This document shows positions 52,047 to 60,372 of a DNA stretch of 64,000 bases, piece by piece (within the stretch, counting starts at the first letter, position 1; the number at the start of each line of letters is the position of its first letter). Origin of the DNA: Pseudolysinimonas kribbensis (GTDB lineage Bacteria > Actinomycetota > Actinomycetes > Actinomycetales > Microbacteriaceae); contig NZ_BSVB01000001.1 in the NCBI RefSeq assembly GCF_030161895.1, positions 1,984,001-2,048,000 of the forward strand, given 5' to 3'. Both the position numbers and the translations under genes were made by a program. Below the pieces are notes generated by a model. The model saw nothing but the letters and a program-made list of their open reading frames with translations. It was not told where the DNA came from and did not search any database.

Positions 52047-52774
52047 TGATCCCGACCGACGCCGCTCTCACGGTCGACTGGACGCAGATGCCGACCTACA
52101 ACACGATCATGTCGGTGGCCGCGGGGGCGGCCATGCTCACGATCGTCGATCTGGGGCGGCGGCTCATCCGCGGCCGGCCCGTGCACCACGAGGGGTACGC
52201 GGTCAGCTTCGGCGTGCTCGGGCTGATCCTCGCGGCGACGGGGCTGCACATGACCCTGACCTGGCCGTTCGCGAAGTACTTCCCGTTCGACGACATCATC
52301 TTCGGCGAGCCGAGCCTCGCCTTCGGGGTGCTGCTGCTCGGCGGAGCGGTGCTCCTCTGGGCACGCCGCGGTGCCGCCCGGCATGCGGCATCCGGACCGG
52401 CGCGCGATCTCGCGGATGCCGTCGCGCCGCTCTCGATCTTCGTGTGGGGGCTCGGGCTCTCCCTCATCGCGATCGCGATCGCCGGGCTCGTCTTCCAGCT
52501 GTTCGCGGCGCCGCCGGAGGAGCCCATCTCGGGCGCCTTCGCCTCGTGGCCGTGGGTGGAGGCCATCTTCATGTCGGGGCTCTTCGCGCTCGGCGGCGTC
52601 GGTGCGATCCTCTTCCCGTTCACGGCGGACCGGCTCGCGGAACGTGAACGGTTCACGCCGCTGGAATGGGTCACCGGACTCTGCCTCGGGCTGAGCGGCC
52701 TCGCCTTCCTCCTGTTCGGTGCGCTCAACTTCTTCACCCACATCGGGCTCGTGATCAACACGATGCCTCGGTAA
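52046..52774 (+). CDS. DUF981 family membrane protein
   Basis: A 242-residue, seven-helix integral membrane protein beginning TDAALTVDWTQMPTYNTIMSVAAGAAMLTIVDLGR. The conserved segments GLHMTLTWPFAKYFPFDDIIFGEPSLAFGVLLL and ALNFFTHIGLVINTMPR fit DUF981, a family of unknown function. It is coupled to the preceding small membrane protein. The gene is intact. Confidence 0.82.
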   Translation: MIPTDAALTVDWTQMPTYNTIMSVAAGAAMLTIVDLGRRLIRGRPVHHEGYAVSFGVLGLILAATGLHMTLTWPFAKYFPFDDIIFGEPSLAFGVLLLGGAVLLWARRGAARHAASGPARDLADAVAPLSIFVWGLGLSLIAIAIAGLVFQLFAAPPEEPISGAFASWPWVEAIFMSGLFALGGVGAILFPFTADRLAERERFTPLEWVTGLCLGLSGLAFLLFGALNFFTHIGLVINTMPR

Positions 52775-52815
52775 CGGAGCGAGCGCACCGCGCGAGGCAC
52801 GACGATGGGAGCGTG

Positions 52816-53858
52816 ATGATGCGCGCCGTCCGGGTCGGGGGTTCGGCGAGCTGCCGACCGTGCGGGAGGTTCCGGTGCCGGAGCCCGGCGCGCGCGACGC
52901 TCTCGTGCGGGTCGAGGCGACGGGACTCTGCCGCAGCGACGCGCACGCCTGGGCCGGTGCCGACGACACGGTGCATCCGCCGTACACCCCCGGCCATGAG
53001 CTGGTCGGCGTAGTGGCCTCCGTCGGTGCCGAGGTGCGACGGGTCGAGGCCGGGCAGCGGGTGACGACGCCGTTCGTGTGCGGCTGCGGCGAGTGCGAGG
53101 ACTGCACCGGCGGGCGCGCGCAGGTGTGCCGGTTCCAGCAGCAGCCGGGTTTCACCTACGACGGCTCGTTCGCCGAGTACGTGCTCGTGCGCAACGCCGA
53201 CGTGAACGCGGTGATCGTGCCCGACGACGTCGACCCCGAGGGCGCCGCGCTGCTGGGATGCCGGTTCGCGACCGCCTACCGGGGCCTGGTCGATCGCGCG
53301 CGGCTGCGTGCGGGCGAGACGGTGGCCGTGCTCGGCTGCGGCGGCGTCGGCCTGTCGGCGATCCTCATCGCGTCGGCGCTCGGCGCGCGGGTCATCGCCG
53401 TCGACGTCTCCGCGGCGGCGCTCGAGCTGGCCCGCGGCGCGGGCGCGGCGGCGACCGTCGACATCGCCGGGCTCGACGACCCCGCGGTGCCCGGCGCGAT
53501 CCGGGATGCCGCCGGCGGCGCCCCGGAGGTCGTCGTCGAGGCGCTCGGACGCCCCGCCACCCTCGCCACCGGGTTGCGCACGCTCGCGAGCGGTGGCCGG
53601 CTCCTGCAGATCGGGCTGCTGCCTCCGGAACCTCCGGTGCCGATGGGCGAGGTCATCGCCCGGGAGCTCACGGTGCTCGGCAGCCACGGCATGGCCGCCG
53701 CCGACTACCCGCGCCTGCTAGAGCTCGCGCGCTCGGGCGGCCTGCGGCCGCAGTCGCTGGTCTCGAGGCGCATCGGGCTCCAGGAGGTGCCCGCGGCACT
53801 CGTCGCCCTCGGGTCGCGTGGATCGGCGGGACCGGGCGTCACGATGATCCGCCCCTGA
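52816..53858 (+). CDS. Zinc-dependent alcohol dehydrogenase, MDR family (apparent frameshift)
   Basis: About 347 residues after correction; one G is missing at the G run 52837-52841, giving RAVRVGGFGELPTVREVPVPEPG. The catalytic zinc ligand Cys is in ATGLCRSDAHAW and the His/Glu are in TPGHELVGVV. Structural zinc cysteines are partly kept (CGCGECEDCTGGRAQVC). The Rossmann site is VAVLGCGGVGLSAILIASALGARVIAVD. It oxidises an alcohol with NAD(P); the substrate is unknown. GTG 52813 and ATGs 52816 and 52819 are all possible starts. Confidence 0.9.
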
Positions 53859-53902
53859 CGCCGGCCGGCGTCCGGCGGTCCCCGTCGGCGGCCGGGACTG
53901 GC

Positions 53903-53908
53903 TAGCGT
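53903..53908 (+). promoter_or_regulatory. Leaderless -10 element TAGCGT
   Basis: TAGCGT ends seven bases before the ATG at 53916, which decides that start over the in-frame GTG at 53907. Confidence 0.5.
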
Positions 53909-53915
53909 GGCGACC

Positions 53916-54851
53916 ATGACGTCTGCGCCACCGGCGGTGATCGCGATCGATGTCGGCGGAACGACGATCAAGGGCGCTCTCGTCGATGCCGCGGGGGTGG
54001 TGCGCGCCACCGAGATCGCGCCGACCCCACGGCCGGGGGCGGAGCGGACCGTGCTCGAGGTGGCATCCCGCCTCGCGGCGGCCGCTCCGGGGGTGGGCAC
54101 GAACCCGGTCGCGGTCGGCATCGTCTCGCCCGGCATCGTCGACCCGGGCGGCGTGGTGCGGATCGCCGTCAACCTCGACTGGCGCGATCTGCCGCTCGCG
54201 CAGCTGGCGGAGGACGCACTCGGCCTGCCCGCCGTGGTGACCCACGACGTGCGCGGCGCCGGAGTGGGCGAGCTCCGCTGCGGCGCCGGGATCGGCGTGC
54301 GCGACCTCGCCGTCGTGCAGCTCGGCACGGGCATCGCGTCCGCGCTCGTCGTCCATGGCGAGCTCGTCGTCGGTGCCGGGAGCGCCGCGGGCGAGGTGGG
54401 CCATCTGCCGGTGATCCCGGGAGGCGAGCGCTGCGCCTGCGGGCAGGAGGGCTGCGTGGAGGCGTACGCCTCGGGCGGCGCGATCGCCCGCCGCTACGCC
54501 GCCCGCACCGGTCGTCCGGCGACGGCCGAGCAGATCGTCGGGCTGCTCGGGGGCGACGCCGATGCCGACGCGGTGTGGGCCGAGGCGATCACCGCCCTCG
54601 GGCGGGGAGTGCTGTCGATCGTCGCGCTGCTCGACCCGGCACTCGTGGTGCTCGGCGGCGGCGTCGCGGCGGCCGGGGACGCGCTCCTCGAGCCGCTGCG
54701 CGGTTCGATCACGGGCACGTTGACCTGGCGGGAGTGCCCGCCCATCGTGGTCTCGCCGCTCGGAGCGGAGGCCGGACGGCTGGGTGCGGCCGTGCTCGCG
54801 TTCGAGCGGGCCGGCATCCCGGTCGACGCGGCGAGCTGGCGCCGCGCCTGA
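53916..54851 (+). CDS. ROK-family sugar kinase (glucokinase-like)
   Basis: A 311-residue protein with an N-terminal phosphate loop IAIDVGGTTIKGALVD, the catalytic Asp region VTHDVRGAGVGEL, VQLGTGIASALVVHGELVVGAGSAAGEVGHLPV and the ROK zinc motif CACGQEGCVEAY. There is no DNA-binding domain, so it is a kinase and not a regulator. It phosphorylates a hexose such as glucose with ATP or polyphosphate in the cytoplasm; exact specificity is not visible. It could serve the sugars released by the upstream importer loci. The gene is intact. Confidence 0.88.
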   Translation: MTSAPPAVIAIDVGGTTIKGALVDAAGVVRATEIAPTPRPGAERTVLEVASRLAAAAPGVGTNPVAVGIVSPGIVDPGGVVRIAVNLDWRDLPLAQLAEDALGLPAVVTHDVRGAGVGELRCGAGIGVRDLAVVQLGTGIASALVVHGELVVGAGSAAGEVGHLPVIPGGERCACGQEGCVEAYASGGAIARRYAARTGRPATAEQIVGLLGGDADADAVWAEAITALGRGVLSIVALLDPALVVLGGGVAAAGDALLEPLRGSITGTLTWRECPPIVVSPLGAEAGRLGAAVLAFERAGIPVDAASWRRA

Positions 54852-54887
54852 CGCCAGTCGTCGGCCGTGTACCGGCGTCCCGGCCTG

Positions 54888-55328
54888 CTACGCCGCGCGA
54901 CGGCGCAGCATGACGGCGGTCGCGATCGCCGCCACGACGATGCCGATCGCCTCCACGACCACCGTCGCCGGCACGAGCGTGAACGTCCACACCTCGGTGA
55001 TGCCGAAGAACCCCACGGTGAGGGCGAGCAGCAGAGCCGCCAGGCTGCCGAGGAGGAAGAGCAGGCTCAGCACCAGCACGATCCGGCGCAGGACGCCGCG
55101 GGTCACGAAGAGGGCGACGGCCAGTACGAGCGCGGCGATCGACTGCAGCACGAACAGCACCCCGAGGGTGCCGCCGACGTGGGCCACGACCACGAGGTAG
55201 AGGTGGAACAGCGCCACGACGATGAGGAGGATCCCGGTGAGGATCCGCCAGATCCCCGATGCTCTCGTGCTTGCGACCACGCCGATACCCCGATTCGTCC
55301 CGGCCTCCCCGATGGAGGCGTCACCCAT
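54888..55328 (-). CDS. Hypothetical four-helix membrane protein
   Basis: About 146 residues from ATG 55328; an open frame continues to 55358. Four hydrophobic helices: IWRILTGILLIVVALFHLYLVVVAHVG, LGVLFVLQSIAALVLAVALFV, IVLVLSLLFLLGSLAALLLAL and LVPATVVVEAIGIVVAAIATAVML. The last residues are Arg-rich, which places the C-terminus in the cytoplasm. No family is confidently recognised. No ribosome binding site decides the start. Confidence 0.7.
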   Translation of the reverse strand: MGDASIGEAGTNRGIGVVASTRASGIWRILTGILLIVVALFHLYLVVVAHVGGTLGVLFVLQSIAALVLAVALFVTRGVLRRIVLVLSLLFLLGSLAALLLALTVGFFGITEVWTFTLVPATVVVEAIGIVVAAIATAVMLRRRAA

Positions 55329-55429
55329 GAACACGCGGCGGCGGGCCCGGCGGTTCACCGCGGCTCTGGTGCTCGAGCGTCTCGGAGATGGACGATGGAC
55401 GCCTCACACCCTCATCGCGGGAGGTCGTC

Positions 55430-56044
55430 ATGGATCAGAAGCTCGAGGTCGTGGTGCTGCCGGTGGCCGACGCCGACCGGGCCAAGGCGTTCTACTCCTC
55501 GCTCGGATGGCGAGAGGACGCGGACTTCGCGACCGGCCCCGACTTCCGCGTGCTGCAGTTCACGCCGCCGGGATCGGAGGCCTCCGTCATCTTCGGCACC
55601 GGCGTGACGAGCGCGACCCCGGGATCCACCGAGGCGATCATGCTCACGGTGACCGACCTCGACGCGTGCCTGGGCGACCTGCGCGGCCGCGGGGTCGAGG
55701 TCGACGGACCGTGGCACGACGCGGGCGGCGTGTTCCATCACGGCGGCGAGGAGCAGCGCGTACCGGGGCGCGATCCGCAGGACCGGGCGTACTGCACCTT
55801 CGCGTCGTTCGCCGATCCCGACGGCAACACCTGGGTGCTGCAGGAGATCACGACCCGGCTGCCCGGGAGGGTGGTCGGTCCCACCCGGTACGCCGACGCC
55901 GACGACCTGGCCGCGGCGCTGCGCCGGGCAGCGGCTGCGCACGGCGAGCACGAGAAGCGCACCGGGGCCGAGGACCCCGACTGGCCGGACTGGTACGCGC
56001 GCTACCTGGTCGCCGAGCAGGCCGGCACCGAGCTGCCCGAGTAG
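55430..56044 (+). CDS. VOC-family (glyoxalase/bleomycin resistance-like) protein
   Basis: A 204-residue protein. The vicinal oxygen chelate domain (about 1-150) starts KLEVVVLPVADADRAKAFYSSLGWREDADFATG and ends FADPDGNTWVLQEITTRLPG; possible metal ligands include the Gln/Glu at equivalent strand positions. A C-terminal helical extension (LAAALRRAAAAHGEHEKRTGAEDPDWPDWYARYLVAEQAG) is a recurring actinobacterial add-on. GGGAGG precedes the ATG. The substrate is unknown. The gene is intact. Confidence 0.88.
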   Translation: MDQKLEVVVLPVADADRAKAFYSSLGWREDADFATGPDFRVLQFTPPGSEASVIFGTGVTSATPGSTEAIMLTVTDLDACLGDLRGRGVEVDGPWHDAGGVFHHGGEEQRVPGRDPQDRAYCTFASFADPDGNTWVLQEITTRLPGRVVGPTRYADADDLAAALRRAAAAHGEHEKRTGAEDPDWPDWYARYLVAEQAGTELPE

Positions 56045-56050
56045 CCCGGC

Positions 56051-57252
56051 TCAGTCGAGGAGCGACGCGAGGTCGCCCGACCAGGCCGCCTCGAGGATGC
56101 GCTCCAGCAGCGCGGCGTCGACGGGGACCGGGGTGATCGCGATCAAACGCGCCGAGCCCAGCGCGAGCTCGGCGATCCCGGGCAGCTGCTCGCGCGTCAG
56201 GCCGATGTCCTGCAGCGAGTGCGGGAGGCCGATCGCGCGATCGATGTCCGCGATCCGCCGGATGGCGACCTGCGCACTCCCGTCGACTCCGAGGGCCTGG
56301 CCGACGAGGGCGAGCTGCTCGGGGATCGCGGCTGCACAGGCGGCCAGCACGTACGGCAGCATGAGCCCCGTCCCGAGGCCGTGCGGGGTGTGGGTCAGCG
56401 CGCCGATCGGGTACTGGAGCGCGTGCGACAGGTGCGTGCCGGTGGGGCCGAAGGCCATCCCCGCCAGCAGGCTGCCGCGCGCCATGTCCTCCCGGGCGGT
56501 GCGGTCGGTCGGATGCGTGACGGCGGACTCGATCGACGTGCCGATGAGCCGGATCGCCTCGAGCGACAACGGCTCGGTGAGCAGGTTGCGGCCGACGAAC
56601 ACGGGTGGTGTCGTCGACCAGGTGGGCTCGAGGGGGCGACCGGTGAAGGACTCGACCGCGTGCACCAGGGCATCGATGCCGGCGTGCGCCGTGACACCCG
56701 CGGGCGCAGCGGCGGACAGCTCCGGATCGACGAGCGCCGCCGTCGGGATGAGGTACGGGCTCGAGATGCCCACCTTGACCGCGCGCGCCGGGTCCGCGAC
56801 GACCGCGACCGGTGTCACCTCCGACCCCGTGCCGGCCGTCGTGGGCACCGCGACCAGGGGCAGCACGGGGCCGGGCACCGCGTTCTCCCCGTAGTAGTCC
56901 GGCAGCGCTCCGCCGTGCGCGAGCAGGAGCGCGACGAGCTTGGACGCGTCGAGCGCGCTGCCGCCGCCGTAGCCGATGACGACGTCGGGGCGCACCGCGC
57001 GGGCCGCCTCGGCGGAGGCCTGCAGCGAGTCCACCGGCAGCTCGGGCAGCACATCGGTGTGCACGTGCGTCTCGATCCCGCTCGCCTCGAGCGCCGCGAC
57101 CGCCTCGCGGAACGCCGGCGTCGTCGCCAGGAAGGGATCGACGACGACGAATGCCCGGCGCCCGAGGGGCGAGACGATCCGGGGCAGGGCGGCGCGGGCC
57201 CCCACCCGAACTCGATGGTCCGGGGCAGCCGCAGAACTCCGATGTCGCTCAT
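56051..57252 (-). CDS. Iron-containing alcohol dehydrogenase / maleylacetate reductase-like (apparent frameshift)
   Basis: About 400 residues after correction; one base is missing at the C run 57199-57203, joining MSDIGVLRLPRTIEFGWG to ARAALPRIVSPLGRRAFVVVD. The NAD(P) site is VIGYGGGSALDASKLVALL and PTTAGTGSEVTPVAVV; metal-site histidines appear in GTHLSHALQYPIGALTHTPHGLGTGLMLP. Group III dehydrogenases of this kind reduce maleylacetate or oxidise alcohols. It is divergent from the ABC operon, with a perfect inverted repeat (57273-57298) upstream of both. Confidence 0.88.
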
Positions 57253-57272
57253 GTCGTGCTCCTCTGGTCGAT

Positions 57273-57298
57273 CGGATCCCCACGCGGCCGGGGATCCG
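57273..57298. promoter_or_regulatory. Perfect inverted repeat CGGATCCCC-N8-GGGGATCCG
   Basis: A 9-bp perfect inverted repeat with an 8-bp spacer, 20 bp upstream of the dehydrogenase start and 103 bp upstream of the ABC permease start. It may be an operator for the divergent pair or a 5' leader hairpin of the dehydrogenase message. Confidence 0.55.
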
Positions 57299-57388
57299 CT
57301 CGACGAGGCTACGACTCAGTATCGGTGCCGACCTCCCCGAACGATGCGGAACCCGCGGCGGCGCACCCGTGTCACGGTGAACAGGCTC

Positions 57389-57394
57389 CATAAT
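57389..57394 (+). promoter_or_regulatory. Leaderless -10 element CATAAT
   Basis: CATAAT ends seven bases before the ATG at 57402; no ribosome binding site is present. Confidence 0.55.
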
Positions 57395-57401
57395 CGGCAG
57401 G

Positions 57402-60372
57402 ATGCTCGTCTTCTGGCGCCGGCGCGCGGCCACGCAGCGCTGGCTGCGTCGTGCGCTCGGCGGCGTCGTGCTCGTCGCGGTGCTCGGCACGACCATCGCG
57501 GTCGGCGTCGCCGCGCGTCAGCCCGACGTCGCGGTGCGGGCGGCGCTGCGGTCCGCCTCCGCGGTCGACGGGTCGATGGTGTGGGAGCGGCACGCCGCGA
57601 CCGACTCCGCCGCTGCGGATGCCGCCGCTCGCAGCCGCATCCGCCGGGCGTTCGGCGCCGCTCCCTCACCATCTCGTCGAGCGCGGTGGGCGACCCGGTG
57701 CGCCTCGCGGGGGCGGACCGCACGGTGCTGCCGCTGCGCGACGACGCCGCGCTGCGGGCGGCGGCATCCGGATTGCACCGGGTCGACCGCGGGCAGCTCG
57801 CGATCGACGAGGCGGGGGCGCGCGCTCGGCGTCTCCCCGGGCGACACGCTGCGACTTCTGACGGATGCGGGGGACCGCGAGCTGACGGTCGCGGCCGTGT
57901 GGCGCCCGACCGGTCCGCGAGCCCCGATCTGGAACGGCATCGGCGCCGGCTCGGCGGGCACCGTCGCGCGAGTGGTGCTCTCGCCGGCCGAACTCGCCGC
58001 CGATGGCATCGAGCTGACCGCGCGGTGGAGTATCGCACCCGACCCGGCGCGCGTCCACGCGGCCCAGCTGCCGTCCCTCGCGACCGGCTACGCGCGGCTC
58101 GCGGCGAGCGCCGCCGGGTCGTTGACGTTCGCGCACCTCGAGGGCGGCGGTGCCGGCACGGTCGCCGCACTGCGGAGGGGCGCCGATGCGGCGGCGGCCG
58201 TCGTGCCGGTGCCGGTCGCGCTGCTGGCCGCCGGCGCGCTCCTGGCGCTCCTGCTGCTGGTGCGGCTGCTCGCCGAGGTGCGGACGGAGGAGACGGAGCT
58301 GCTGCGCGCGCGCGGCGCCGCACGGGCCCAGATCGCGGGCGGCGATCTCCGCGCCGCGTTGCTGCCGGTGCTCGCGGGCGCCGTGGTCGGCTGGGTCGCG
58401 GCGCAGGCACTCCTGCTGGTGGTCGCGCCGCCGGCAGGGGTGCTCGAGCTCGTCCTGCCGTTTCTCGTGCCGACGACCGGCGCGCTGCTCGTGGTGGTGG
58501 TCGCCTCGTTCCTCGCGGCGGCGCCGGAGCACGCGGGCGGCGGACGCGGTGGCCGGGTCGCGGGTGTCGCGGGCGCGGCGCTGCTCGGCGTGCTCGCGAT
58601 CGTCGGGGTCGCACGGCTCGTGGGTGCGGGCGTCGGCGCGGACCCGGCGGCCGAGCTCGCCCCCGCCCTGGTGATCGCCGCGCTGGTGGTCGCCGGTCTG
58701 CTGCTGAGCGCACCGCTCGCCGCGGCGTGGGATGCGGTCGCCCGCCGCCGGGACGGGGTCGCCGCGCCGCTCGCCGCCCGCCGGTTGCGCCGCCGGCCCG
58801 GCCTCGTGGCGGGCGCGCTCGTGCTCGTCGCGCTCGCGGTCGGCGCCTCCGGTTTCGCCGCCGGCGCCGTCGCGAGCTCCGCCGGCTTCCTGCGCGATGC
58901 GGGACGCCTCGTCACCGGCGGCGACGTCGACGTCGAGGTGCCGGGGGCGGCGTCGGTCGCGGCGGGCACGCCGGCACCCGACGTCGCGCGACTCGCGCGC
59001 ATCGCACACGCAGCCGGATCGGCGCCGGCGCTGACCGAGCAGGTGGCGGTCGGCGACCTCGCCGCGACGCTCACCGCGGCGCCCGTCGCCCGGCTGGGCG
59101 CCCTGCAGGATCGTGACCTGGCCGCTCTCCCCGCGCTCGCCGGGCTCGCCGGGAGGAGGTCGGCATCCCGCTGACCGGGTCGGGGCGGCTGCGGCTCCGG
59201 CTCGACGCGCGGGGCACGGCCCCCGACGACGCCCGGCTCGACCTCACCGCGTGGCTCGTGGGTTCCGACGGCGAGGCCGTGCGGATCGACCTCCCGGGTG
59301 CGCGGATCGCCGCACCCGGAGCGGAGGAGCCCGGCACCGTGGAAGCACGCCTGCCCCGGATGACGCCGGGCGCGGCGGCCTGGCGGCTGGTCGCGCTCGA
59401 TGCGGCGGTGCAGTCCTCGGGCCCCGTCACCGGGCTGTCGGTCGCGGTCGACCCGGTCGCCGCTCCCCGGAGGCGTGGGCCCTGACGCACGCGTACCGGC
59501 CGGCGACGGGCTCGGCGGCCTCCGGCCCGCTCGGCTGGACGGTCGCGGGCGTCCTCGACGCCGGGGGAGGTCGCGCCGAGCTCGGGCGGCTCATGCCCAC
59601 CGGAACGACGGTCGTGCCGGCCGCGGTCTCGCGTCCGCTCGCGGCGGCGGCGGGCCTCGGCACGGGCGCCCGCGCCACCCTCGACGCGGGGGCGAGCGGC
59701 ATCCCGGTGCGGGTGGCCGCCGTCGTGCCGCACACGATCGGCGCCCCGGGGCCGTCGGGCGTGTTCGTCGACCTGCCCACGCTGCAGGTGGCGCAGCTGC
59801 GCACCGGGGCCGACCTGCCGCGGCCGGATCATGCCTGGTTCGCCGTCGCCGACGCGACGGGCGCCGCGGCACGCCTCACGGCCTCCGACCCCGCGATCAC
59901 CGCCATGCCGGCTCCCGCCGCGACCGTCGGCCGGCTCGCCCTGCCGGCGATTGTCGCGAGCGTGACGGCCGCGGCCGGCACGGTGCTGTTCGCGCTGCTC
60001 GCGATCGCGACGGCGGTCGCGGCCCTGCTGCGCGCGCGGTCGGCCGAGATCGCGGTGCTCCGGGCGCTCGGCGCGGGATCGCGGCTGCAGCGGCTCGCCG
60101 CCCGCATCGAGCTGCTCGCGGTGCTCGGCTACGCGGGGGTGGTCGGGGCGGTGGCGGCGATCATCGCCGTCGTGCTGACCGTGCCCCAGCTCGCGCATGC
60201 CGCGGCACCGGGGATCGAAGCGGAGGTCGTCGCGCCCATCGCGGCGGATCCGCTCGGGCTGACCGTGGCGGCCGCGGCGCTCGTGGCGGGCGTGGTCGTC
60301 GGACTGGTCGTGCAGGAGAGGGTCGTGCGGCGGCTCGCCGAACGCCCGCGCATCGAGGAGGTGCGGCGATGA
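57402..60372 (+). CDS. Large FtsX-like ABC transporter permease (several apparent frameshifts)
   Basis: About 990 residues after correction. A first membrane helix (RRALGGVVLVAVLGTTIAVGVA) is followed by an extracytoplasmic domain, FtsX-type helix bundles (VPVPVALLAAGALLALLLLVRLLAEV, ALLPVLAGAVVGWVAAQALLL), a second external domain and closing helices with the ARSAEIAVLRALGAGSRLQRL loop typical of FtsX/MacB permeases. Frame changes: one C short at 57663-57665, one G extra at 57814-57818, one G short at 59151-59153, one C short at 59465-59468. It overlaps the next permease by ATGA. Probably exports or extracts lipids, peptides or envelope proteins. Confidence 0.82.
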
